A stretch of DNA of 64,000 nt from positions 4,127,720 through 4,191,719 of the forward strand of contig JAJEKV010000075.1 of the NCBI GenBank assembly GCA_021234155.1. The letters run 5' to 3'. The position numbers were made by a program, and so were the translations under genes. Shown here piece after piece: positions 47,741 to 59,385 of this stretch. The notes below the pieces were generated by a model. The model made no database searches. It was given only the letters and a program-made list of their open reading frames with translations, and was not told where the DNA came from. This DNA is from Isoetes taiwanensis. Lineage: Eukaryota; Streptophyta; Lycopodiopsida; Isoetales; Isoetaceae. Numbering within the stretch: position 1 is the stretch's first letter; every line of letters begins with the position of its first letter.

Positions 47741-48370
47741 GATTGCATTGAGGCATTTATGGCATTAATTTCAGATTTGTAGAGGCATTTATGAGCATTT
47801 TATAGGCGGGAGGAAGATATGAGCATTACACCATAGAATGACCGCGTTGCATTCATGCATTACATTTTTGTGTTACTTGCACGTAATTTCTTCCTTAAAA
47901 ATTAAGAGCATGACCGCGTTGCATTGAGGCATTTATGGCATTAATTTGATTTGAGGCATTTATGAGCATTTATGGTGGAGGGAAGATATGAGCATTACCA
48001 TAGAATGACCGCGTTGCATTCGCCGCATTTGCAGCGAATTTGTGCACTTTGCATTTATTATGACCATTAATACACTTTGCATTTATTGTGGCCATTATCG
48101 CTTTGAATTTATTACTTGAATTATCAAAGCCGACATGTATTGCCTTTGCATTTATTGTGGCCATTAATACCTTTTGCATTTGTGCGGCCATTAATAAACT
48201 TTGCATTTATTGCGGCCATTAATCGCTTTGCATTTTATTGCGAATTATGTAAAACACGACATGTGCACTTTGCATTTAATGCGGCCATTAATACGGCTTT
48301 GCATTTATTGCGAATTATCAAAAGCGACATGTACACTTTGCATTATTGTGGCCATTGGCAAATTTGTTAG
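47741..48370. repeat. composite tandem repeat rich in GCATTTAT / GGCCATTAAT
   Basis: Two nested layers are visible. First, about 110 bases beginning TTGCATTGAGGCATTTATGG occur at 47743 and again at 47919. Second, from 48045 to 48360 a 28-base unit (CACTTTGCATTTATTG.GGCCATTAATA) alternates with a 39-base variant containing GCGAATTATCAAAA.CGACAT, about nine units in all. The translated frames here simply repeat the satellite. Confidence 0.8.
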
Positions 48371-49688
48371 AAGATATCAATCCCAATATATAGAATCTTA
48401 ATGATATCCATTTTAGGATAATTATGGATATGAAATATATATCGAATGATGTGTGATTACATCTGCGAGTTGTGATATAGGCACTTGGCATAAATATAGC
48501 CTTAGATTAATGTATTGTCGATCATCCAACAAAACTCCATCTTATAAATAGAAGCCTTCTTATTGTCTCGGCATTGAGGCTATTGTAGTGACTTCTCTTA
48601 CCTTCACTAATTGCATGCAAATAAATATTCTCCCATTTTGTTACATTGCTAAAGAAGCTTGGATTGTTTAATATGACTAGCATTTTCTTTCATCACTTAA
48701 TCTTGGTGTCATTATGTGGATTCTGCTCGTTGTATGAAATTGTAGCTGACGTTTGAGTTGATTTGCAATTATATTTTGATTTGCGAGATGAATTACGGAT
48801 GAAAAAAGACTACATTATTGAGCTAAATCTAGATGATTTTTTATGGATGGTGGATAAGCACGGTAACTCACGGCCTTTGTGTAGAATCTTTGTATTGAGT
48901 TCCTTTTGGATTTATTTAAGTAATTTATATTATTAAGCAAAAATATCATTCTAGTGATGATATTAGAGGCATCTTGATTCACGCAAATTGATAATTCTAC
49001 TTGATGTTTGATAATACGGCGAACACATGAACCTTCAATAACAAAAAGTATTGACCAACTTTTAAAGACTAAGCTAAATATTGTACTTTGCTTAATTTCT
49101 AAATTAGAGGTTAGAATGTAAGATCTTACGGTTGCTTCACATCAATCTAGAATCATGGCCGTGCGAAGAATGTTGGGCGTTAGCTGGGGTCCAACTACGG
49201 TTGAAAAATGTTTAGGTGGCCTTGGCGCGCGTCGCCCTTGTATGAGTATAATGATATGCGTTGGCCATTTTCCGTGCGCATAATCTTTCTACCAATCACA
49301 GGGCCTCTACTTTTCGACACGACAGCAAGCATTGCATACTCATCAATATAATTTTCTTCAAGAGGTTCCCCATAAGCTCCATCAAATTGGAAATTGATTG
49401 AGGGAAATTGAACATCAGCCCTTTTCGTATTCTATCAAGCAATTGCAAGACATATTGATCAAAGGAATATCAGAAGAACTACCTAGTCCAGATGTGTTAA
49501 AAGCAATCATAGCGAGTCATATCGATCAAAGTAAAATCAAGTAGAGCTAACAAATCATTTTGACATAACTTTCGACAGTGTGCCTAACCCACATCAAGGT
49601 TATTACTAGAATCCATCCCTTTCTGCTTTGAAGAGTACATTGGGAAGATGGTATTATCACCTTCTTGAATTGGCCAAATCGGTAACTT
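48371..49688. other. AT-rich intergenic sequence
   Basis: No gene is recognised on either strand. A short GC-richer stretch lies at 49150-49270. Confidence 0.4.
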
Positions 49689-49689
49689 T

Positions 49690-50215
49690 TATATATCTTA
49701 TGTCATTTTACGCAATCCTCTATAATGGCCAATCCTCGGCCCGTTGATAAAGGAATATGCCATGTCATATTCCCTCTATCTAGCAGTTGAATAGAAGTCA
49801 GATGGGGTCAAATCCTATTTTTCCATCTTAGCATATAGTTTATCAAGACCATAATAGAATCAATGCTGCATACTATCACGATTATATATCTTATGTCATT
49901 TACACCAATCCTCTATAATGCTTCTAATCCTGCGGTTGATAAAAGTATGCCATGTCATATTCCCTCTCTTAGCATATGGTTGTCAAGACCATATTAGAAA
50001 CCAATATGTATGCTATCACGATTATATATCTTATGTCATTTACACCAATCCTCTATAATGGCTAATCCTCGGCGGTTGATAAAGGGGTATGCCATGTCAT
50101 ATTCCTCCCCAACAACCACAACCATTGAGCAATCAAGATGGGGTCAAATCCTATTTTTCCACCTTAGCATATGGTTGTCAAGACCATATTGGAGATCAAT
50201 ATGCAGCTACAATAT
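49690..50215. repeat. three-copy minisatellite (192 / 140 / 192 bp)
   Basis: TATATCTTATGTCATTT starts copies at about 49690, 49884 and 50024. All three contain CCTCTATAATGGC.AATCCT, GTTGATAAA and TATGCCATGTCATATTCC. Copies 1 and 3 share an extra block of about 50 bases with GATGGGGTCAAATCCTATTT that copy 2 lacks. Confidence 0.85.
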
Positions 50216-51900
50216 ATACAATGAGAATATGAATAATGCTGTCACGACATTATCTGGATCTACAAGCGAATTGCAAAAGCGACACAAACAGCGAGGGAAA
50301 AACACATATAAACAATAGGGCTTTCCAGCCAGCAGTTTCAAACCCTTTTTTGCTCTATGTTCACAACCACAAAGCGATTTATAAAATCTCAATATATCTG
50401 AAGTGGATACAATGCAACATCGAAATTCATAGCGAATGCACGAGGGAAGGGAAGCAATGGGATTGAACCCACCGACTTCAGCGGATCAACCCCACATAAA
50501 TGAAGAAACAATACAGAGTATGCAACAACGAGCAAATAAGACATCTCATCTCTGCGGTTTCTAAACTACTATTTATTAGCAACCGAAGGGTACCTAAGTA
50601 CTTAAGTAGCTCACACCATATAATATGAAGGTGACTACGCCCACAAACATGTAAACCTAAAAACATGTAACCATCTACTTGCAAAAAACACGTAACCATC
50701 TCACACTTGCAGAAACCACACTTAAAAATCTTGCAAAAGAATAATTAAGCCACCGCAAAGAAACCCTTACCAAAGCTGCCATATCGTGCCAATGAAAATA
50801 GAAGGAAAAGTATCAGCAAAATAGAAGGAAAAAGTATTAGGAAAAAAAAAGCAAAACATTGGGAATCTCAAACCCCAGGATTACGGCGTAAACTATGCGT
50901 TTTTCACATATATGCACCCAATAAAACCATATTAAATCTTATGTAAGCCCATACCGATACTTATTAAAACCATATTAAATCTTATGTAAAGCCCTACCCA
51001 TTCTCATAATTTGAGCTAATGGTGATGGGAAGAAGTCTATTGCTTCCACAAATATCGTGTGCAATTTGTAAGCCCTAAACCACATAGCAAATCCACAAAC
51101 TTCCACAAAACATTGTTAAAACTATTTCAATGCAGTCAAACCTGCAAATATCTACTAAGTAGTTCCCTCGTGCACATCAAACCTCACAAATATCTACTAA
51201 GTAGTTCCTCGTGCACGTCATCCCGCTCATGCAATTCAACATGGTTGCCCTACAGCGTGATTGCTATAAAATTTCCATTATTCTAACGTTATTAATCACA
51301 TTTTACGCCTCAAAAATACCCCAAGTACTGATCAACCACAAGTGCTGAGGATTTAACAAAATAAGTAGCTAATTGGCAATGCACAATTCCAAATAAAATC
51401 GTGAATAAACCCAAAACCAGCAGAAATAAGACTCTGTATTGTCGAAGACAGTTGGAATACTCCTTTGCATTTATCTGATTGACTCTTTTATCTGTCCCAT
51501 TTAGAGAATGATGGTTAGATAAAATCTGGGAAAGCTCCTTCTCAGAATTCTTTGTTGCACTAAACAGTAAGATAAAGCCTCACGAGAGTCCTCTGAAATT
51601 TCACTTTGTGCAACAGGCAATATAAATGGCCCACCACAAGATTTTTTTGCCTTGTGACATCACAAGGGCCTATGTTACATACTAGCACATACGTTCATCA
51701 ATACAACATTTGCCACTTCCATCAAATGAGGAACAATTTACAAAACTTAAGCATCTGCTTCATAACACATGGTGATAAAATTGAAAGTCTTGATAGCCCA
51801 ACTTAAGCTTCACTGTGTTGACAGGGTACTGGGTGAGCAAACAGCACCATAAGGTTCAGAATCATCTCAAGATTGCAGGAACAATCTACCTAAGGCTTCT
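50216..51900. other. 3' side of the proteasome gene, AT-rich, small direct repeats
   Basis: No second gene is recognised. Two local duplications are clear: ACCATATTAAATCTTATGTA at about 50927 and 50967, and CAAATATCTACTAAGTAGTT at about 51143 and 51187. The part just below 51903 should hold the 3' untranslated region of the proteasome gene. Confidence 0.45.
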
Positions 51901-51902
51901 GT

Positions 51903-53031
51903 CTAAGAATCCTTAGCAGGACCCTTTTTTGCTGCTTCAGCAGCTCTTTTTCTCTTCTATATCATTAATTATCCCTTCAATTTCCAGTATCCTCAAGTAG
52001 ACGAAGTCCTTCTCTAGTCATCACTGCTACTTCCAATATTTTTTCCACTTTTTTCAACAGCCTAAATGAAGAAAAACAAGCAGCAAGACAAACTGATTAA
52101 ATGCCTCATTCAGAATGCATACTTTCCTGATCGTATAACATGTAGATGCAGCATAAACACAAAACAGAAGAGCACTTGCCTCAAGAAGGGCTTTCACTGC
52201 AAGCTTGCAATCTCCATTCAGAAGTTTCTTTATATGGTTTTCTGTAGAAACTCACCCCTGGACAGGGTGGAATTTCTGCCGGTTGCATTAGCCTTCCATG
52301 CTGAAAATGTTCCCGATGGATCCAGTTTCATAAAAGTGCTGGTGCCTTAGTGCTTGAGGATCAAAACCAATGATTAAGGTTGGGAAATCCCAAAAGGCCT
52401 GACCCCACTCTGTGTATATTTTTTTGCTGCAAACTAGCAGTGGCGGGTGATAATATAACCGTCCTGGGATCTTCAACAGTTAATCTGTGACTCTGACACT
52501 TTCGATCATTGCCCGATTGGCAAGCACACGTGCATCTGCTGTAAGGCCTGCAAAGCTAATGCAATGTGGTCGTCCAGTGTCAAATCTTGTGCATTGTTCT
52601 GCATGTGCAGAAAACTAGGTATTAGTTGAGCTGTTAAAAGAGTACCTTCTTGAGAGGGAATCATAATAGAAAGCAATTAAAGTTTCTTAAACATCCATAA
52701 TGAAATATCCAAAAATCTTAGACCTACAAGTAAATACAGACAGAAACTACAGCAACTAGGGGAAAAGATTGATCATATACAACAATTACCAGCAGATCTA
52801 TTACATTACATTTCAAAATCAAGGGTTCTCCACAAAGGAATAGAAAAGGTACCTGGAATCTTGTAGCTTGGCTGCAGTCTTTTTTTCTCAACGCCAAGAA
52901 CTATTGTGTCTGTCCACGAACTCCCACAACAGCGTTGCCCCGGCGAACAGCTTCCTGTGCATATTCGACTTGAAAGAGGTGGCCATCTGGCGAGAAAACT
53001 GTGATAAGCTCCTGTCATAGCGCTGCGACAT
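51903..53031 (-). CDS. PAD1: 20S proteasome subunit alpha type-7 (three exons, frames interrupted)
   Basis: Alpha-7 is one of seven alpha subunits whose rings form the gate of the 20S core that degrades ubiquitinated proteins in cytosol and nucleus. Exon 1 (52853-53031) starts MSQRYDR and continues, one frame over, as [18 protein letters not shown], the proteasome A signature. VVGVRG and TIVLGVEKK follow. Exon 2 (52180-52598) gives [33 protein letters not shown] and [12 protein letters not shown], then [15 protein letters not shown]. Exon 3 (51903-52061) gives [16 protein letters not shown] and the charged tail [13 protein letters not shown] before TAG. Intron 1 is GT-AG; intron 2 begins GCAAGT and ends TTTAG. 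Exons total 757 bp, about 252 codons, as expected for the family. At least eight one- or two-base indels break the frame, so this is either a recent unprocessed pseudogene or an active gene with sequence errors. I favour the latter because substitutions are few and splice sites intact. Confidence 0.93.
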
Positions 53032-53330
53032 GGCGGAAGCTCCCTTCCTTCGTTCTCAAACTACGGTGGGTTCAAAGCCCTAATAGACCATATTCAGCGG
53101 TAAAATTAGTTTGCCGTGAAAGTAGGCGTAGTAACAATATGCTATGCTGGGGCATCGGGATGCCCTCTTTATATTCAGTATGGCACTATGGCTGGTGTCC
53201 CCACCAGCCACACTGAAAGATGAGACATTGACATTAGTCTCCACCTTGGTACTATCTATTCTTAACGTCACTTGGCCTCGGCATTTAGATGTAGGGTTTA
53301 ATCTCAGTAGTTGATCTCTGGAATGTTGTC
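53032..53330 (-). promoter_or_regulatory. 5' leader and proximal promoter of the proteasome gene
   Basis: This is the sequence just upstream of the ATG. On the plus strand AAAGCCCTAAT (53077-53087) resembles a telobox, which often lies close to the start of plant housekeeping genes. A TGGGCC site-II-like word occurs on the minus strand at about 53345-53351. No clear TATA box was seen. Confidence 0.35.
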
Positions 53331-53334
53331 ATCG

Positions 53335-54232
53335 GTAACATTATGTGGCCCAGTGGTTATGACCATAACAAGATGTTATGGCCATAACATTTCCTCTAGC
53401 GCCATGTGATCATTTTCTTTCTTTTTTGGCCCTCAAATCCGTCGCCATAGTAGGGCGTAAAGTGAAATTCGCCCGATTCTGCTTGATTCTGCCGATTGCT
53501 TGATTCTCTGATTCTCTGATTCGTCATATAGTCGAGGCGTATTTGTAAAGTCCGTCACAGTTCACTATTACTTGCTGATGCGATTCATGCTTCTGCCGGA
53601 TAGCCAAATCAAAGCTCTTCATTTTTATGGCATGTAAGCGAAATCCTCTCTTATTCATAAGCGGATCATGGGTTTACGAAATTTTTCAAAATTTGCTCTA
53701 TTTCTTTGCGGCCGGTCTTTCATTTCGCTTGGTACGGCTCTATTCAAAACAGGATGTGATGCGGATGAAGGACTTAACTTAAAATCCTTTCACAAGCGGT
53801 GTTTAGTCCGCTGCTGATTTTGTAAAGTGATTCTATGAAGGTGTTTTCTTGGTGGCGATTACGTATTTGTGATGCAAATCTTTGTGTGTGCTCCCCAAGG
53901 CGGAGCCTATATGGCGGTCACTCTTCCAAATGCCTGCGGCCAAGGGCGTTAAGGTCGATAGCGTCCTCCCCTGGATTATGGGCGAGGAAAATGGCCTCAT
54001 GGCCGTAATGGCCTGAAATTCCTCGGCCTTCTTTGCCCGTGCGTCGAATTTCATTGGCCACCTTTTCACGGCCCATAACTCCCCTCGAGAAAGGGCGTTA
54101 TCTACCCCTTAACACATTGCCCTTCCAAGTTTATAGTGATCAAAGTTGACATCAATCTTGGCCAATGGTGTTATGAGCCATAACACATGCTACTTCATAA
54201 CATCCTGGGGTGTTACTGGGATGTTATTAAAT
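53335..54232. mobile_element. palindrome-ended element, possible MITE
   Basis: The left edge holds CCCAGTGGTTATGACCATAA and the perfect 18-bp palindrome ATGTTATGGCCATAACAT (53373-53390). The right edge, inverted, reads CCCCAGGATGTTATGA and later GTGTTATGGCTCATAACAC, so the two ends are roughly inverted copies over about 60 bases. The inside has GATTCTG-like short tandem repeats (53473-53522) and a frame at 53833-54069 without similarity. Target duplication not established. Confidence 0.4.
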
Positions 54233-54597
54233 CAGACGATTTAGGTCGATTTTAATGGTGGTTAGATGGCCCCAAAACTCTACGAGGTGTATTTGCGACT
54301 GATGGCCTGAAATTTTATTTTGAAGGTAACACCCTCGGGCGGTACGTTATCTACACCTTATCGTGTTGACATCATCATAAATGACGGGACGGCTCCTTCA
54401 TATATGGCCTTTCTCTGCCCGTCTTAGAGCGTCCTCGCGGATGGCGGTCTGGCCATGAACCCCCATCAGCCCCATTTGTGGTTAGTAAACTTTGAAGTCT
54501 AGTTCAATACATAAGTAAAACTTTGAAATCTACGCTTTGAAATACATCATCCTCAAAGAGATGTATCACCCAATTTCATCAGAGATTATAAAGCATT
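54233..54597. other. sequence related to the inner right part of the preceding element
   Basis: ATGGCCTGAAATT followed by GTTATCTAC(C/A)CCTTA occurs both at about 54008-54112 and at about 54303-54360, so this stretch looks like a partial second copy lying beside the element at 53335-54232. Confidence 0.4.
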
Positions 54598-54930
54598 ATG
54601 AAAAATATCTACATATTAATGTCCTATTTGAGAGCTTCGAAACATGGAGAAAAGCGAATCGATTGGCTGTTGTTATTTGATGTCATACTTTGTCAAGGGG
54701 GCTTTCCGCCCGGAAGAAAAAAGCTTACAAAGGTCATTGGTAGGGAAAATAAGAGTGACCATCTTGATTGGAAAAAGGGCTTGAGGTCAAATTTATTAGA
54801 AAAAACTAGTAAGCTATTTTGGCCGTTGGGCATAATAATTTGCTGCTATGAAATGTTTAGAGCCCGAAATGAAAGCGTCGTGTCAATCAACTTTTGTAAC
54901 CAAACCCACCATTGTTGGGCTACATTTTAG
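54598..54930 (+). other. unassigned 110-residue open frame
   Basis: The frame starts MKNIYILMSYLRASKHGEKR and is basic in its middle part. I recognise no domain, and there is no splice or promoter evidence. It is one of the longer frames outside repeats, so it is recorded, but chance is a sufficient explanation in this AT-rich DNA. Confidence 0.15.
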
Positions 54931-55258
54931 ACTTACTAATGTGACCAACAAGCCTTGAGTGGAAATGTGGTGAGGACCTATAAAGGATTTTCAACATTAG
55001 AGGGTAAGTTAAGGTGCTGACATTGCTCGGGCATACACTAAAGCATGTAAATGATAAGCTAGCAATATTACTAAAAGGTTCAATTAGTTTACCTCCTTCT
55101 AATACCTCTATTTAAGCACGATTCAATTTGCTATAAGAATCCAATTACGCTATTGAGATGTTCTTTAAAGGAACCTTTTTTATTTAGCCAGCTATATGGT
55201 TCTCAAATGTATCATAGACAATACTTAACATTATCTTTTTGCTTTAAAAAATCTAGAA

Positions 55259-55445
55259 AATCTATTCCTATTCTATTCTATTCTATTATGTTTAGTACCA
55301 AGCGTACTATTATAGTCATGTTACTACTTTTAGTCTATTTGAGTTATGGCAACTTACAATCAGCCATGCATGGCATCTGATGGCCTTCCCTAATCTGGAC
55401 AACTTTTGTATAGCCATGTTCTACTATTCTATTCTATTCTATTCT
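55259..55445. repeat. two TATTC pentanucleotide microsatellites
   Basis: TATTC runs occur at about 55262-55288 and 55423-55445. The unit is the same as in the tails at 17.7 and 19.3 kb, but the GTGGAC.TTAAAA signature is not visible here. Confidence 0.8.
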
Positions 55446-57540
55446 TTATGTTTATTGGCCTTCTATTTGTTCTTGGTACTGCGGTTGATGCGTAAAACTT
55501 GATTTGATTAATACTGTCTCAAAAGCCAAGTCATAGTTTCATGGGTTTGTAACCTTGCAATGTTTCCATTATGTTTGGTGATGCTTTGGGTTGTTTCTAG
55601 CCCGTGTATGGGTCCCACGGTCTATTGATCTCTATGGATGTCAAAATCTATTCTATTGCTAATGAATCAATTAAATTATTAAAAATCACTTCAACCACAT
55701 TTGTAGTAACAATTACGCTTCTATACTATGTCCATAAACACGTCCATGGACCTTTTGAACTACTTGTCTTGCTATGCTTAACCCGATGACAGCTATGGAC
55801 CAACTTATCTTTCTTCTGTTTATGCTAGACCCTATAACATATACTGCTTTTTCTTTGGAATTGCAAATGGGAATTTTCATGTTCCTATGAAGAAGCCTGA
55901 CACCACTTCATATAATAATATTTTATATAAGCTAGTCTATTTCTCCTAAATAGTTAAAGCTGATTGTTTGCCTCTTCTAATTCTGTGGAGCTAAATAAAA
56001 CTATGGCTTAGGAAATGCTTTTGTAATTAGTATTGAATTAAATAAATAATTTGCAGTTGCAATGAAGTTCAACAATGGCTTGGGTTAAAAGTTTTAGCAG
56101 TTCCATATACATTTTTATTTATTTCATATAGTTTCTTAAGTTGGATGGAATCAATCTTTGTACTTAAATACTTATTTTTATTGAATGACTTTTCTAATGC
56201 ATGTGTATAAGCAACTTAATGGAGGCTTTCACATCTTATTCACAAATCATATAGATAAAAAGTGGAGACATCATTAAGCACATTCATTATGATATGTAGA
56301 AACGTTCCTCACCATGCCATGAATCATGTTCTGAATATAAATCCACAAACCTGCTTTGTAGATTTCTCTTATTGCATTAACAATTACTGATGAATCATCT
56401 CTCTAATGCATTGATATAACCATCTTAACAACGTGATCACTCTCATGTTTTATGAGGTGAGATCAGATCACCATTTCTTTGGATCAAGTTTGTTATCGGC
56501 CTATAACACTTGTGGCCCATGCATCTGAATCGTACAAGAACCTAGGATGTTATGCCATTGCCAAACTGTTCTTGCGAAACAAGAGATGCTTAGCTATTAG
56601 AGCTTTTGCATCGATGGCGAAGATAAAGGATAGCGCTGGGATCACTTTACGTTGTTAGCATACGATCCCTCGGGTATTATGCAAAGAAAAATTGGGGGCG
56701 TACATTGTATGGGCAAAATGTCTCCCTTGCGAGAACATTTTGGCCATACACAAATGGCCTGAATTTTTTCTTTTGCATATACTCCCGATCAGGCATTAGC
56801 CCTATCTTCTTTATATCTTGCACTACATTAACATCCACATCTTGTGAATGCTTAGGGATGTTTTACTTTTATGCTCTTTATATTTGTTGGTAGATATCTA
56901 CATGCATTTTTACAATGTTGCATGCATTCAAAGCACATTGTACATGCTCATACATCATGCTCATGTACAACTTAAAGATAAATGCAACTTGAATATTTAT
57001 TATTGATACATCGATTCTTTTGCAGTATCTATCTGTTTGATATACCTCAAATGACCATAGGAATTTCAGCTTTCGTAATATCTTTTGCATGTTATCTATT
57101 AGTAGGATCTGCAATCCATTTTGTGCAAGCACAACCACATTATAATTTTTCCATAAATTACTGTTTTGTGTTAAGAGTATATTGGAACATATCTAATTTT
57201 GATATTGCTTATCATGGTGCAACATGTGCGGGGATTCCAAACATAAGAACAGAAAAGTGCTTTGGTTCTAAAATCGTTACATACATTTGTATTCTAGGTT
57301 GGTGCATTGTGATAAACCCTAAATCTTTAGGTGAAATGTGGCTTAGTTGACAATTTTGCTCATCACTTAATGAAAACCATCATTTTAGACGATTCCTTCT
57401 ATATTATGAATCCTGAATGGAGACTATTGAAATAGAAGTTAGCATACATTCAATAGCACATTGAGGATGAAAAACAAATCCTATATGCCACTATTTATAT
57501 AGCCCCATCATTATATAGAAATAAAAACAAACATCATTGT
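55446..57540. other. AT-rich intergenic sequence with one hairpin
   Basis: No gene is recognised on either strand. The hairpin at 56706-56750 is listed separately. Frames such as 56982-57350 are hydrophobic and AT-driven. Confidence 0.4.
56706..56750. repeat. short inverted repeat (hairpin)
   Basis: TGTATGGGCAAAATGT and ACATTTTGGCCATACA are complementary at 15 of 16 positions around a 13-base loop. It might be a foldback element remnant; a regulatory or small-RNA role is only a possibility. Confidence 0.6.
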
Positions 57541-57739
57541 TTAATAGCCCCATTTGGCGGTTTTACTGCAAGACACTTTCAGAGTGACTTCGTTGGACTA
57601 TTTTATATATGGGAAGTTGTGGCAGATAACATCCCTTGCAATAACCTCGACAATGAAGGTGTGTGGTATGTTTCGGACTTGCTATAGGCAGCTCACCATA
57701 CAAACTCCTCTGCCTCTGTCGGCCTTTAGCATTTACCAA

Positions 57740-58140
57740 ATTCTAGAAATAAGCATGCATTAGTCACGGTCTAGAGTATGGGACAAGAATATTATTCCAA
57801 AACATTCTAATTCTTGTGGCAAGTTGTGCATAGGGTAGTGAGGATTAATGTGTTGGGTTAAGCTCCTTCAAGCCAAATGTTTAGTCCTCTCTGTCAATCG
57901 TAAGCACTGAAACAATAGAGCATTGTTTGTGTTTTCTGCGGCAATCTCTACGCCACATTTGATGCAATTTGTACAAGCTTCTTTTAGGCTCGACTTACAA
58001 GGCAAGAAGTGGTCTCACTTTAAGAAGTGGTCATTCAATATTCTGAGCTCTAGTTGTAGAAGCTGATTAATGAAAAGCGTAGTATCATGTCATCTTGGGA
58101 AGGGTTCTGGGACTCCTCCTTAAACCTCTACCAAGAAATC
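57740..58140 (+). mobile_element. LINE remnant with zf-RVT motif
   Basis: On the plus strand LWQVVHRVVRINVLG, SSQM, a CQS and then ETIEHCLCF (57912-57938) followed by RHI and FVQASF match the zf-RVT region of L1-type LINEs, like that at 28.9 kb. Neither RT nor endonuclease is present, so it is a 5'-truncated or rearranged fragment. Confidence 0.7.
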
Positions 58141-58780
58141 AAATTTTGTCTATCTTATTACTATAAATTGTTTTTGCATTCTTCAAAATAAAAAGGCCCA
58201 TTTGTGCCCTTTCAGCAGTAGTTAGAATGTCGTTTAAAATAGGTAGGAATACTAGTACATTATGGTCCTTGAAATTACCATTTTTATATACTTCATTTGT
58301 TGGATTACTGAATTTAGATATGAGAGCCAATGTGATGTCCATGTTGCCAAGGCCATAGTTTCTCTATAAGAACCCTCAACATTGCAAGTGATAGTTTTAG
58401 ATTTGTATAATAATGGTAATTTCACATACAATGTTATTCTAGCCTTTTATTAACCCTATAGTAAACACATATTTCAATTTGATATATACCTCCAAGCATC
58501 AACATTGCAGGATACCCACACGATTCTATTAGCGAGGAACCTTAAACGCTACACGAGGTCCACTTGAGGTTCAAAATATGACCAACATCGGTCTAGTAAT
58601 GAGGACATTAAATCTTTATTGCCCACAGGAGTTGAGGGGTTGACATGACCAACTGATCCTGTGGTAGAAACCTCCAAACACGCCATATATACCTCACGTA
58701 GTGGTTGGCTTTTCGCCTTGATATATATCAATACAAGCCTGCCATATATACTAGATAATCGTGGCTAGGTAATTGGATTA
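58141..58780. other. AT-rich intergenic sequence
   Basis: A minus-strand frame at 58139-58342 (67 residues) has no recognisable similarity. I see nothing else. Confidence 0.35.
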
Positions 58781-58782
58781 GC

Positions 58783-59385
58783 TTCCATGTGATATGTAAG
58801 AATGTGATATACTTAGTAATAGTACTCATGATATGATGAGGAATAAATTGATGTCCTTCAATAAAAAAACATTGCCAATTGCGGTACACGTTTTTTAGTG
58901 TGTGTAGTTATCAAGCGTAGATGTACACATTTTTGGTGTGTAGTTATTAGCAATAGTACTGTGATGTGATGAGGAATAGATTGATGTCACTTCAATATAA
59001 AAAAAAACATTGCCAATTGCCAGGTACACATTTTTAGTGTGTAGTTATCAATGTAGATGTACACGTTTTTGGTATGTAGTTATTAACGTAGATGTATTAG
59101 GAGAGTATTATGGAAGAAGAAGCTACCTCTATAATGCATTCCGTTGGAAAGAGTTGGACAAAAGACTTCTTGAGACAATCTGGGAGCAGATGTTGCATCC
59201 TATAAATAGAACTTGAAAATTGCATGGTCCGTAAAATCTATTACATTGCATTTAGTCCTTTTCTCAATCAGCGCCTCGACACATGGCACCATTCCCTTTT
59301 TTTTCCATGTGATATGTAGAATGTGATATAGCAATAGTACTCATGATGTGATAGAGGAATAAATTAGACCTTCAATATAACAAGG
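58783..59385. repeat. tandem repeat, unit about 125 bp, with a displaced third copy
   Basis: TGATGAGGAATA.ATTGATGT followed by ACATTGCCAATTGC and pairs of GTACAC(A/G)TTTTT.GTGTGTAGTTAT begins at about 58836 and 58959. Another partial copy with TTCCATGTGATATGTAGAAT lies at 59306-59385, echoing 58785-58810. Confidence 0.75.

Noticed and set aside
47741-50215. CRISPR array
   Set aside because: The repeats are in direct tandem contact without unique spacers, vary in length, and lie in plant nuclear DNA.
54598-54930. Host gene of 110 codons
   Set aside because: No domain, promoter or splice evidence; in AT-rich DNA such a frame can arise by chance, so it is listed only at very low confidence.
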